Source: Pectobacterium sp. CFBP8739 (GTDB lineage Bacteria; Pseudomonadota; Gammaproteobacteria; Enterobacterales; Enterobacteriaceae). Taken from it: a stretch of 64,000 nucleotides of DNA. The DNA lies in contig NZ_JACDRR010000006.1 of assembly GCF_013449375.1 (NCBI RefSeq), forward strand, positions 124,001-188,000, written 5' to 3'. Positions 37,911 to 45,304 of the stretch are shown in pieces. Below the pieces are notes generated by a model. It was given only the letters and a program-made list of their open reading frames with translations. It did no database searches and had not been told where the DNA came from. Positions within the stretch are counted from its first letter, which is position 1; the number at the start of each line of letters is the position of its first letter. A program made the translations under genes and the position numbers.

Positions 37911-38198
37911 TTATAAGGCGCCAAGTTCTGTCAGGGCAACCGACAGGCGTTCTTTCATCGCCACTTTGTCGATCATGTTATTCAGGGACACAATTTTTCC
38001 CCCCACCGCCTGCGCGATGAGTTGGTCGGCAATATCTTTGGTGCCGACAAAGATGTCGCTGTCCGTGCCTTTCGCCGAACCTAAATCCACGTGATCCACA
38101 TCAGCAACCACGCCGAGTTCTTTCACGATGTTTTTAATGCTCATTTCCATCATCAGGCTGGTACCCAGGCCGTTACCGCATACGACTGTAATTTTCAT
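37911..38198 (-). CDS. PTS EIIB component (UlaB/lactose-cellobiose type)
   Basis: A 95-residue cytoplasmic PTS phosphocarrier. The phosphorylated cysteine is C7 in the P-loop-like VVCGNGLGTSLMM. Size and fold match stand-alone IIB of the ascorbate family. It sits 14 bases upstream of the IIC gene and 23 bases downstream of IIA in one operon. Confidence 0.9.
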   Translation of the reverse strand: MKITVVCGNGLGTSLMMEMSIKNIVKELGVVADVDHVDLGSAKGTDSDIFVGTKDIADQLIAQAVGGKIVSLNNMIDKVAMKERLSVALTELGAL

Positions 38199-38221
38199 AA
38201 TGTGTGTCCCTCTGGTGGCAA

Positions 38222-38665
38222 TTAATAACGAGAAATAACGGAAAGCACTTGTTCGATATCCGTCGCGCGGAGTAACGCGGTGACGTCATCAGGTGTGTCG
38301 AACAACTGAGCGAGCTGTGAAATAATATCGATGTGGCTATTGCTGTCCGTGGCGGCCAACACAATCAGCAAATGAACGGGGTCGTTGCCGTCAGAATGGA
38401 AAACCACACCGTCACGAATCAGCGTCAGGCTGACGGCGAGTTGGTTCACACCGTCTTTCGGGCGCGCATGCGGCATGGCAATGCCGGGGCCGACGACATA
38501 GTAAGGGCCGATGGCCTCATGAGAACGATAGATCGCCTCAAGATAGGTAGGTTCAATCGATCCATTATCCAATAAAGGCTTACAGGACAAAGCGATAGCG
38601 TGACGCCAGTCATCACAGGCAGGCAAAATCTGAACAACGTCTGGTGTTAGTAAAGTGTTAAGCAT
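38222..38665 (-). CDS. PTS EIIA component (UlaC/mannitol-fructose type)
   Basis: A 147-residue PTS phosphocarrier whose active histidine is H66 in GPGIAMPHARP. I set the start at 38665 (MLNTLLTPDVVQ) because AGAGGTGA lies 5 bases upstream; the frame is open to 38800, but that extension has no ribosome site and would run through the operator region. First gene of the minus-strand PTS operon IIA-IIB-IIC-fsa, divergent from the two-domain LacI regulator. Confidence 0.9.
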   Translation of the reverse strand: MLNTLLTPDVVQILPACDDWRHAIALSCKPLLDNGSIEPTYLEAIYRSHEAIGPYYVVGPGIAMPHARPKDGVNQLAVSLTLIRDGVVFHSDGNDPVHLLIVLAATDSNSHIDIISQLAQLFDTPDDVTALLRATDIEQVLSVISRY

Positions 38666-38740
38666 TAGAGTCACCTCTGTATCATTATGAACGCAGGATA
38701 GTGTGCTGATTGCGAAAATAATGTGACTAACATCTAAAAA

Positions 38741-38752
38741 GATAGCGCTAAC
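38741..38752. promoter_or_regulatory. LacI-type palindrome between the PTS operon and its divergent regulator
   Basis: GATAGCGCTAAC contains the perfect 8-bp palindrome TAGCGCTA with a central CG as in many LacI-family operators. It lies 76 bases from the IIA start and 134 from the regulator start. Assignment to the neighbouring regulator is an inference. Confidence 0.45.
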
Positions 38753-38886
38753 TGATATGTCTATCATTAACTGTGACCCACTTAGCACAAGTGGGGACAT
38801 TATTTGTTCCCCGCTACCGACGCAGGCACACTGTGGATGATCGCGGACGCGTGATGAGAAAAATGACGAATGGAGAGGAAGTGAGC

Positions 38887-40077
38887 ATGCGTAAGCGTCG
38901 TAGTACCGGTAAGGTTACGCTACAGGATGTCGCCGACTACGCGGGCGTCGGGACGATGACGGTATCGCGCGTGATGCGCAAACCCGATCTGGTCTCTGAG
39001 AAGTTACGCAGCAAAGTGGAACTGGCCGCCAGAACATTAGGCTATGAACCCAATCAAGAAGCCAGCCAGCTTACCGAGAGTACGAGTCGCGTGACGCTAC
39101 AGGACATTGCGAACCATGCTGGTGTCGGCGCAATGACGGTGTCCCGCGCGTTGCGGGAACCCAGTCTGGTCTCTGATACCACACAGAAGAAAATCAATGA
39201 CGCGATAAAAACGCTGGGCTATGTACCGAATCAGGCCGCAGGTGCTCTGGCATCAGCCTATCAGCCTGCTATCGCGGTGCTTTATCCTTTTCAGCAAGAT
39301 CGCGCCAGCGTGCGTTTTGTGCAGGCGCTGCAACTGGCGGTGGGCAAACATAACGTTCCGTTAATCATGGGCTGCCATGAATATCGCCAGCATACCGAAG
39401 CGGGAATGGTCGAAAAACTCTTGCAGCAGCGGCCTGGCGCACTGGTGTTATTCAGTGCACAACTCTCACAACGTACTCAGAACATCATACAGGCGAGCAA
39501 CGTGATTACGGTGAATGTATCCGGTGCAGCCGCGCTGAGTGCAAATATCAATATTGATATCGCCCTTGCCGAAGCGGCGGAACAACTGACGAGGTCTTTG
39601 CTGGAAAAGGGGTATCGTCACGTGGCTTATATCGGCGCGCATACGGATAACCGTTTGCAAAAACAGCAATTGAACGGCTGGAATAAAGCCATGCTGGCGC
39701 ATTATCACAATGCGGATTTGAAAATTACGATCCCAGAAGCGCCTAGCCTACAGTTTGGCCGCTATGCGATGACGGAGCTGCTACAAAACCAGCCGGAACT
39801 GGATGCGATTATCTGTAGTCATGAAGAAATTGCGCTGGGCGCGCTCTTTGAATGCCAGCGCCGCCTGATGAAAGTCCCTTACGATCTGGCAATTGCCTGT
39901 CTGGATGGTTCTGAACAATGTGAGCACACATTCCCCGCGCTGACCGCGATGCGGCTTGACTATGAAAAGCTGGGTGCGGAGGTCGGGCGTCTGGTACTCG
40001 CTATGATGGACAACGACGAGCATCCACCGATAGTGGAAAGAGTGAAGTTTATCTTTGAGCCCCGCGCCAGCAGCTAA
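38887..40077 (+). CDS. LacI-family regulator with two tandem HTH domains
   Basis: A 396-residue LacI-family repressor with an extra DNA-binding domain. HTH1 spans about residues 10-57 (VTLQDVADYAGVGTMTVSRV) and HTH2 residues 69-116 (VTLQDIANHAGVGAMTVSRA); the repeat period is exactly 59 residues, and several DNA blocks (ACGCTACAGGA, ATGACGGT, CTGGTCTCTGA) are identical between copies. A normal sugar-binding core follows from about 125. Both domains keep a normal hinge-like helix. Start 38887 has GAGAGGAA 6 bases upstream; an alternative ATG is at 38854. It is divergent from the PTS operon it probably controls. Confidence 0.9.
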   Translation: MRKRRSTGKVTLQDVADYAGVGTMTVSRVMRKPDLVSEKLRSKVELAARTLGYEPNQEASQLTESTSRVTLQDIANHAGVGAMTVSRALREPSLVSDTTQKKINDAIKTLGYVPNQAAGALASAYQPAIAVLYPFQQDRASVRFVQALQLAVGKHNVPLIMGCHEYRQHTEAGMVEKLLQQRPGALVLFSAQLSQRTQNIIQASNVITVNVSGAAALSANINIDIALAEAAEQLTRSLLEKGYRHVAYIGAHTDNRLQKQQLNGWNKAMLAHYHNADLKITIPEAPSLQFGRYAMTELLQNQPELDAIICSHEEIALGALFECQRRLMKVPYDLAIACLDGSEQCEHTFPALTAMRLDYEKLGAEVGRLVLAMMDNDEHPPIVERVKFIFEPRASS

Positions 40078-40079
40078 CT

Positions 40080-40102
40080 AAACCGGCCTGCGGAGCCGGT
40101 TT
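40080..40102 (+). terminator. Terminator-like hairpin after the LacI-family gene
   Basis: AAACCGGC and GCCGGTTT form an 8-bp stem with a 7-nt loop 3 bases past the stop. Only two Ts follow, so it is a weak intrinsic terminator. Confidence 0.55.
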
Positions 40103-40122
40103 GGAACGGCAATCTTGATGAA

Positions 40123-40812
40123 TTACAGCGAGGCACCGCCGCATATCACCAACTGCTGGCCGGTAATGGCTGAAGCGGAAGGAGAGAGCAGATAAGCCAC
40201 CAGATCGGCCACTTCCTGTGGCTGGATGAAGCGCCCAATCGGTGGCAGCTTCGGCGGTGAGCTTTGGCGTCCCGGCATCGTTAGCATCGGGGTTTCTGTG
40301 GCACCTGGCGCGACGATGTTTACCGTAATGCCACGCGGAGCCAGTTCCGCTGCCCAGCTTCTTGCCATGCCGATCATCGCGGATTTCGTCGTGACGTACT
40401 GGCTGCGCCCTGCGGAGCCGCTCGATGTGCGGCTGCCCAGCAGCACGATGCGCCCGCCTTGCGGCAACTTATCGACCAGACGGTCTGCGAGCACCTGCGC
40501 CGCGTTGATATGCAATCGCCATAGCATTTCACCATCTTCCAGCGAAAGCTGACCGAGCGGGGCGGCTTTCATAATGCCTGCGGCATGAATGACGGCATCA
40601 ACCTGCGCAATCTCGTCCAGAATGGCTGTCAGCGCGGGGGTATCCATGATATCCACTGCGCAGTGGGTAAAGTGTGGATGTGAATAGTCACCCGGTTTGC
40701 GCGACAGGCCGGTTACCCGCCAGCCTTCCGCCAGTAATTTTTGTGCGATGGCGGCACCGATCCCTGAGCTGCTACCGGTAATCAGGGCGTGTTTAGGGGC
40801 TGTCGCTGACAT
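40123..40812 (-). CDS. Short-chain dehydrogenase/reductase
   Basis: A 229-residue classical SDR. The NAD(P) site is TGSSSGIG near the N-terminus, the NAG-like motif is HAAGIM, and the catalytic Ser/Tyr/Lys are in SRTSSGSAGRSQYVTTK; the C-terminal GQQLVICGGASL closes the fold as in FabG-like enzymes. Start at 40812 has AAGGAG 9 bases upstream; an ATG at 40836 is disfavoured. It is the last gene of the minus-strand run from the Fe alcohol dehydrogenase; the likely role is oxidation or reduction of a sugar-acid intermediate. Confidence 0.87.
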   Translation of the reverse strand: MSATAPKHALITGSSSGIGAAIAQKLLAEGWRVTGLSRKPGDYSHPHFTHCAVDIMDTPALTAILDEIAQVDAVIHAAGIMKAAPLGQLSLEDGEMLWRLHINAAQVLADRLVDKLPQGGRIVLLGSRTSSGSAGRSQYVTTKSAMIGMARSWAAELAPRGITVNIVAPGATETPMLTMPGRQSSPPKLPPIGRFIQPQEVADLVAYLLSPSASAITGQQLVICGGASL

Positions 40813-40834
40813 GAAATACGTCTCCTTAATATTC

Positions 40835-40864
40835 AACCGTTCTTATTACAACCATTCTTATTAC
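40835..40864 (-). repeat. 15-bp direct repeat upstream of the SDR gene
   Basis: AACCGTTCTTATTAC and AACCATTCTTATTAC stand head to tail with one mismatch, directly upstream of the SDR ribosome site. The gap upstream of the DHDPS-family gene has a matching 15-bp-period repeat. Confidence 0.75.
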
Positions 40865-40876
40865 AACAACGTGACG

Positions 40877-41054
40877 TAATGCTGTTCACTTAAACATGGA
40901 TTTACTCGCCCAGTTCCTGCGCTCGCCCTGACGGGCTGCTACAAGTGGCATTTAAAATGCGTTTGCATTTTATAGGGGGAAACACGGTGATGAGGTTCCC
41001 GCAGGGATACCTCGCACCGTGGTAGCCCCCGGTATCTCGATCTTTAAACGATCG
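40877..41054 (-). repeat. Structured intergenic repeat, copy A
   Basis: Bounded by TAATGCTGTTCACTTAA at one end and TTAAACGATCG at the other, the same ends as copy B at 45191-45297. Inside, nested stems GGGG/CCCC, CACGGTG/CACCGTG and GAGGT-TCCC/GGGA-ACCTC close on a GCA loop. Copy A carries about 70 extra bases between the first end and the hairpin. It overlaps the last four codons of the YhcH gene, supplying its stop codon. Confidence 0.8.
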
Positions 41055-41523
41055 GCATTAACAACGTGACGGGGATTTTAAACACGGCTTTTTTGACCGG
41101 AGCAGGGCTGTCGTTAATAGCACACAGCGCCTGATGGGGTTCACCCGGATAGAACGTGACGAAGTCGCCTGCCCGCAGATGGATCTGGTGCGGCACCTGT
41201 GGGTTATCCAAAATGTAGAGATCCGGTTTACGCTCGGTCGCGGGCTGACCATGCACATCATGCAGACCGTAACCGATAATTTCCTCGCCTTCCAGAATCA
41301 GTTGAATATCGAGGTAGTTACTGTGAAATTCAGTATGTCGAGTAGCGCGCGGTGCGGTGTTCACGGTGCCGATGTTGTAGAACCATTCGGCCCCTTCCGG
41401 CTGATAGCGGCCTTCAGGTAACGCATTCAGCTCAGCCAGCGACATGCCCGACGCGGATAGAATGGCCCACAGCGCATCGGGCAGCGTGGCGAGTTTGAGG
41501 GCGTTGAGGTTTCCTGCAATCAT
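41044..41523 (-). CDS. YhcH/YjgK/YiaL family protein
   Basis: A 159-residue cupin-like protein of the YhcH/YjgK/YiaL family (DUF386). Family members are found in sialic acid, N-acetylmannosamine and uronate operons; a role as sugar anomerase or epimerase has been suggested. The block ATRHTEFHSNYLDIQLILEG holds conserved metal-ligand candidates (His and Asp), and PHQIHLRAGDFVTFYPGEPHQ forms the second set. Its stop codon is contributed by the intergenic repeat. It follows the sialidase-like gene by 62 bases. Confidence 0.87.
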   Translation of the reverse strand: MIAGNLNALKLATLPDALWAILSASGMSLAELNALPEGRYQPEGAEWFYNIGTVNTAPRATRHTEFHSNYLDIQLILEGEEIIGYGLHDVHGQPATERKPDLYILDNPQVPHQIHLRAGDFVTFYPGEPHQALCAINDSPAPVKKAVFKIPVTLLMPIV

Positions 41524-41585
41524 AATCGAGTCCTAGGTATAGCGGGGGAGAGCCCCCGCTGAGAAAGAGAAAAAAGCCGCGCGGT

Positions 41586-42773
41586 TTAGTTCGCTTTGAC
41601 CCACTCCTCACTCACCACGACGTGCTTGATCGCCTGACGGAAGTAGGTGAAGGCCACGTGCAGCTTACCGTCCTGCGCCTGTTTGACGCTGGGGTAAGAG
41701 AATTCGCGGTTCAGCTTCTCTGTGGAGTTATTGGTCATGCAGTAACCGTCACCCACTTCGATATTGCGCTGCCACGGCCAGCTTTTACCGCCATCTTCCG
41801 AAATGGCGAGCGTCATCGGGGCGCGTGGTGCCCCCCAGAAGGCGCTACGAGAGCCAGCTTGCACTTCCGGCATTTTGGCATTGCTGGCTTTGTCCTCTTC
41901 ATCCTCGATTTCATCGTACAGCGACAGACGGCGTTCGGTGGCATCGGCGGCGCTCATATGGTTAAACACTAGCGCCAAATGGCCGTTTTGCAGCGTCGTC
42001 ACCTGAATGGACGAGTTGTTGTTCGGTAACTCGGTCGGCACGGGATCTGACCAGGTTTTACCGCCATCCGTTGAACGACTTTGGTAGATGAAATCCGCCC
42101 AGCGGCTGCGGTACAGCGCTAGCAGCGTGCCGTCCTGCAACGGGGTAATGTTCATATGCACGCAGCCCGTGCTGTTTGGCACCGGATATTCCTGCCAGGT
42201 CTTGCCCTGATCGCTGGAGATTTTCACGGCGCTGTCATCATCGTTGCCGACCCACTTCTCACCTGGCTGCACGCGGCAGTAGAACACCGGCAGCAGCCAG
42301 TCACCGTTTGCCAATACGGTGATGGGTTGGCGGATGAACGTCCCCGGCTGATCGAGCAGCGTGCCAATTTCACCCCAGGTCGCACCGAAATCCGTAGACT
42401 GACGGTAGCGCACAATCGCGGTGTCCTGATTACCGGATTTCTGCGCGGTGTACAGCAGCCATAGCACGTTGTCCGGTGCGAGGAACAGAACTGGGTTCTG
42501 CTCGGAACGCGTGGCATCTTCAGATAGCTTAACGGCTTGACTCCAGCTATCACTGCCTTTCACCAGACGGGATAGGTAGATAGAGATATCCGCAATCCCT
42601 TCCTGTGTGCCGCCGAACCAGACGCACAACACATCGCCGTTCGGCAGATGGAGCAGGTTGGCCGCATGATTCTGCGGGCATTCCGATGGAATGTAGGCAT
42701 CCAGACGCGCGGCATCGCCTTCTGCGTGATGAACTTTTCCGCTACGTTCCACGGTAATGGTTTCGCTACTCAT
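41586..42773 (-). CDS. Cytoplasmic sialidase-like (Asp-box, BNR) protein
   Basis: A 395-residue six-bladed propeller of the BNR/sialidase superfamily. Four Asp-box repeats are seen: STDFGATW, SSDQGKTW, STDGGKTW and SEDGGKSW. There is no signal peptide and no RIP arginine motif of true neuraminidases near the N-terminus, where ECPQNHAANLLHLPNGD is found instead. It lies 3 bases after the symporter gene, so it is likely to act inside the cell on an imported compound. Its true reaction is unknown; calling it a sialidase would go beyond the sequence. Confidence 0.82.
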   Translation of the reverse strand: MSSETITVERSGKVHHAEGDAARLDAYIPSECPQNHAANLLHLPNGDVLCVWFGGTQEGIADISIYLSRLVKGSDSWSQAVKLSEDATRSEQNPVLFLAPDNVLWLLYTAQKSGNQDTAIVRYRQSTDFGATWGEIGTLLDQPGTFIRQPITVLANGDWLLPVFYCRVQPGEKWVGNDDDSAVKISSDQGKTWQEYPVPNSTGCVHMNITPLQDGTLLALYRSRWADFIYQSRSTDGGKTWSDPVPTELPNNNSSIQVTTLQNGHLALVFNHMSAADATERRLSLYDEIEDEEDKASNAKMPEVQAGSRSAFWGAPRAPMTLAISEDGGKSWPWQRNIEVGDGYCMTNNSTEKLNREFSYPSVKQAQDGKLHVAFTYFRQAIKHVVVSEEWVKAN

Positions 42774-42776
42774 GAC

Positions 42777-44192
42777 TCAGGCTCCTGATTTATTTTCAGT
42801 TTGAGAAACTTTAATTTTGTGTGCTTTGTTCGGAATCATACGGTCGATCAGCATGACGATCGCTGGCGTGGCCAACGCGACGTACATATTATCGATGCCG
42901 TACGGGTTACCGAGGATGTACCAGACGGACGTGACGACGCAGGCTGATATCAGGCTGGCGTTGGCTCCTCTTGTGCTGTTAAAGAACGGCAAATAGAAGG
43001 CAATAATGGCGACCACCGAGATAGAAAGGCGGATTGCACGGGTAAAGAATGACAGTTTCAGAACTTCAGGGACCAGTAAAACGAAGATCAATGGCAGGAA
43101 TCCGATGATGAGCGAGAATACGCGCGTCATCTTCATCTCTTTTTCTGGCGTTGGGTTGTAATACGGAACATAGAAGTCTTTAACAATCAGTGACGCAATT
43201 GCCAGTGCGACGGTACTGACGCTGATGAAGATAGACGCAACCAGTGATGTGGTAACCAGACCGGCAACCCATGGATTCATATCCTGTAGGAAAATCGGCA
43301 TCGCATAGAGGCTTTTGATTTCTGGGTGAGCAAACTTCGCTGCAACACCGATAATCGCGATAGCCAGTGCAATCGGCATACAGAAGAGGAAGGCGACCCA
43401 GGTTGCACGTTTTGCTGACTTTGCATCTTTGGTTGCAGAAATGGCCTGAATAACGAACTGGGTACAGAAGATAGAACCGATAGTCCCGATCAACCAAGCG
43501 AAGATGGTGCTGGCACCGATTTTACCGTCCCACGACCAGTAGTAATCCGGCATTTGTTCGATCATTGGCTTGAAGCCGCCGGTCATTTTCAATGCAACGT
43601 ACAGAATAATCATCACACCAACGTACTTCACGGCGCTGTGGATCAACGTGACATAAGCCACGCCTTTTAAACCGCCAAAATAGAAGTAGAAGGTACTCAC
43701 AATCGCGGTGATCAGCGCGGCAACTGGCAGGGAGATGTGCAGTACGGTGGAGATGGCTGCCGCACCGCTGACGTAGTTGCCCACGTTTACCAGCAACAGC
43801 GCATAGATCATGATGATCGAAATGATGTTCTTGGTGCTGGTGCCGTACTTCTCGGCGATGGCGCCAGAGATGGTGACCTTTCCTGTATTGTAGATTTTCT
43901 TAACCAAAATCATCCCGAACAGCAGGAAGCCGATGGCGGCGCCAATGACTGACCAGGAGGCGGCGATGCCGTTCTCAAAGGCAGACTGTGCCGTACCGAC
44001 CGTCGATTTGGCGCCGATGAATTCGGTCATCAGCAGGATACCGACAATAAACGCCGGTAGCGCGCGTGACCCTTCCATGAACTCGGTACTTGATTTACTG
44101 CGTAATTTGAGCGTTAACCATGAGGTGAATGCGATATAAAACACAATCATCCCAATGATGATGAGGGTATCGGTAACGTTAAAATGGTTCAT
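42777..44192 (-). CDS. Sodium:solute symporter (SSS family)
   Basis: A 471-residue polytopic inner-membrane protein with about 13 hydrophobic spans, of the sodium/solute symporter family (SLC5-like). The N-terminal stretch FMEGSRALPAFIVGILLMTEFIGAKSTVGTA matches the family pattern in TM1-TM2, and YFYFGGLKGVAYVT is the Gly-rich core. It is followed by the sialidase-like gene and preceded by the aldolase gene, so it should import the substrate of this pathway, perhaps a sugar acid or sialic-acid-like compound. Confidence 0.88.
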   Translation of the reverse strand: MNHFNVTDTLIIIGMIVFYIAFTSWLTLKLRSKSSTEFMEGSRALPAFIVGILLMTEFIGAKSTVGTAQSAFENGIAASWSVIGAAIGFLLFGMILVKKIYNTGKVTISGAIAEKYGTSTKNIISIIMIYALLLVNVGNYVSGAAAISTVLHISLPVAALITAIVSTFYFYFGGLKGVAYVTLIHSAVKYVGVMIILYVALKMTGGFKPMIEQMPDYYWSWDGKIGASTIFAWLIGTIGSIFCTQFVIQAISATKDAKSAKRATWVAFLFCMPIALAIAIIGVAAKFAHPEIKSLYAMPIFLQDMNPWVAGLVTTSLVASIFISVSTVALAIASLIVKDFYVPYYNPTPEKEMKMTRVFSLIIGFLPLIFVLLVPEVLKLSFFTRAIRLSISVVAIIAFYLPFFNSTRGANASLISACVVTSVWYILGNPYGIDNMYVALATPAIVMLIDRMIPNKAHKIKVSQTENKSGA

Positions 44193-44229
44193 ATCTTCTC
44201 GGCCTTAAATGGAAATTGATATTTCTCTG

Positions 44230-45114
44230 TTACTGCGAGAATTGATTAAGGATGTTACGGATGTTGTCTTCATCCTGTGCGGAAAACTGGATCGGATAGC
44301 GGCTGACGCCGACATCTTCACCCATGATCGCCAGCGCTTTTTTCACCACAGCCGGTGAGAACGCGATGGCGTACAGTGTCTTACGCAGTTCGGCAACCTG
44401 TTCTTGTGCCTGACGGGAGCCTTCAATGTCACCGGCGTGGAAACGATGCCAAATCTGGCTGATCAGTTCCGGTGCCACGTTAGCCAGCCCGGAAATACAG
44501 GCGGAGCAGCCGTCAACAAAGCCCTGGTGAATGAGCGAGTCTGGGCCATTCAATACGTTAAAGCCCTGCACACCTTTCACCGCTTGCACATAACCACTCA
44601 GGCTTTCATAGCTGCCTGCGCTGTCTTTGATGCCGATGATGTTCGGGTGATCCGCCAGCGTGCGGACGGTTTCCGGCGCCAGCGTATTCCCCGTGCGTGC
44701 AGGAATGTTGTAGAGAAATACCGGCACAGTCAGCGCATCGGCGACGGCGGTGTAGTGGGCGATCAGTTCTTCCTGTTTGAGTGGGATGAAATACGGGGTG
44801 ATGACCGAAACGGCATCAACACCCAGCGCGGCGATGCGCTTGCCGAGCTTGATGGTTTCCCGCGTGGAGATTTCACCGATGTGGCCGACAACCGGCACTT
44901 TTCCGGCGACTTCATCAACGCAGGTTTCAGTAACGGCGACTTTTTCATCGGTGTGCAGTACGAAAAACTCACCGTTGGTGCCGTTACAAAAAATACCGTT
45001 GCCGTAGCGCATCTGGCGCTGCACCTGAAGACGCATGGCAGCGGGGTTAAATTCGCCCTGGTTATCAAACGGCGTGACGATGGCGGTCAGGACGCCAGTA
45101 ATATTTTTACTCAT
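44230..45114 (-). CDS. Dihydrodipicolinate synthase-family aldolase
   Basis: A 294-residue class I aldolase/lyase of the DHDPS/NAL family. The GTNGE motif, the tyrosine in VFLYNIPARTGN and the Schiff-base lysine in GIKDSAGS are intact. Family members cleave N-acetylneuraminate, 2-keto-3-deoxy sugar acids or condense pyruvate with aldehydes. Start at 45114 has GAGGAAGAACA upstream. The genomic dapA would be elsewhere, so this one is catabolic: expected products are pyruvate and an aldehyde that the neighbouring Fe alcohol dehydrogenase or SDR could process. Confidence 0.88.
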   Translation of the reverse strand: MSKNITGVLTAIVTPFDNQGEFNPAAMRLQVQRQMRYGNGIFCNGTNGEFFVLHTDEKVAVTETCVDEVAGKVPVVGHIGEISTRETIKLGKRIAALGVDAVSVITPYFIPLKQEELIAHYTAVADALTVPVFLYNIPARTGNTLAPETVRTLADHPNIIGIKDSAGSYESLSGYVQAVKGVQGFNVLNGPDSLIHQGFVDGCSACISGLANVAPELISQIWHRFHAGDIEGSRQAQEQVAELRKTLYAIAFSPAVVKKALAIMGEDVGVSRYPIQFSAQDEDNIRNILNQFSQ

Positions 45115-45149
45115 TGTTCTTCCTCGTGACACGTAATCAAAAAGATGAA

Positions 45150-45179
45150 AACTTAAAACCGTTCTATTCAAAACCGCGC
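45150..45179 (-). repeat. 15-bp-period repeat upstream of the DHDPS-family gene
   Basis: Minus-strand units GCGCGGTTTTGAATA and GAACGGTTTTAAGTT stand 15 bases apart and share CGGTTTT. The core GAACGGTT recurs upstream of the SDR gene with the same period. Possible operator. Confidence 0.45.
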
Positions 45180-45190
45180 TGTTTAAAGCC

Positions 45191-45297
45191 TAATGCTGTT
45201 CACTTAAGCCCGTTTTTAGGGGAAACACAGTGGGAGGTTCCCGCAGGGACGCCTCACCCCTGTGGTCGCCCCGTATATCTCGATGCTTAAACGATCG
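45191..45297 (-). repeat. Structured intergenic repeat, copy B
   Basis: Same ends as copy A (TAATGCTGTTCACTTAA and TTAAACGATCG) and the same hairpin core GAGGTTCCCGCAGGGA. In the middle stem copy A has CACGG/CCGTG and copy B has CACAG/CTGTG: a compensatory change that keeps pairing. It lies 7 bases downstream of the Fe alcohol dehydrogenase gene on the transcribed strand. Confidence 0.8.
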
Positions 45298-45304
45298 CGT
45301 ATGG

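Noticed and set aside
36637-38665. PTS genes as a true ascorbate (ula) operon
   Set aside because: Family matches, but ulaD, ulaE, ulaF and ulaG are absent and the partner is an Fsa-type aldolase.
44230-45114. DHDPS-family gene as biosynthetic dapA or as nanA
   Set aside because: Context is catabolic, with no lysine genes, and nanE/nanK are missing; only family level is supported.
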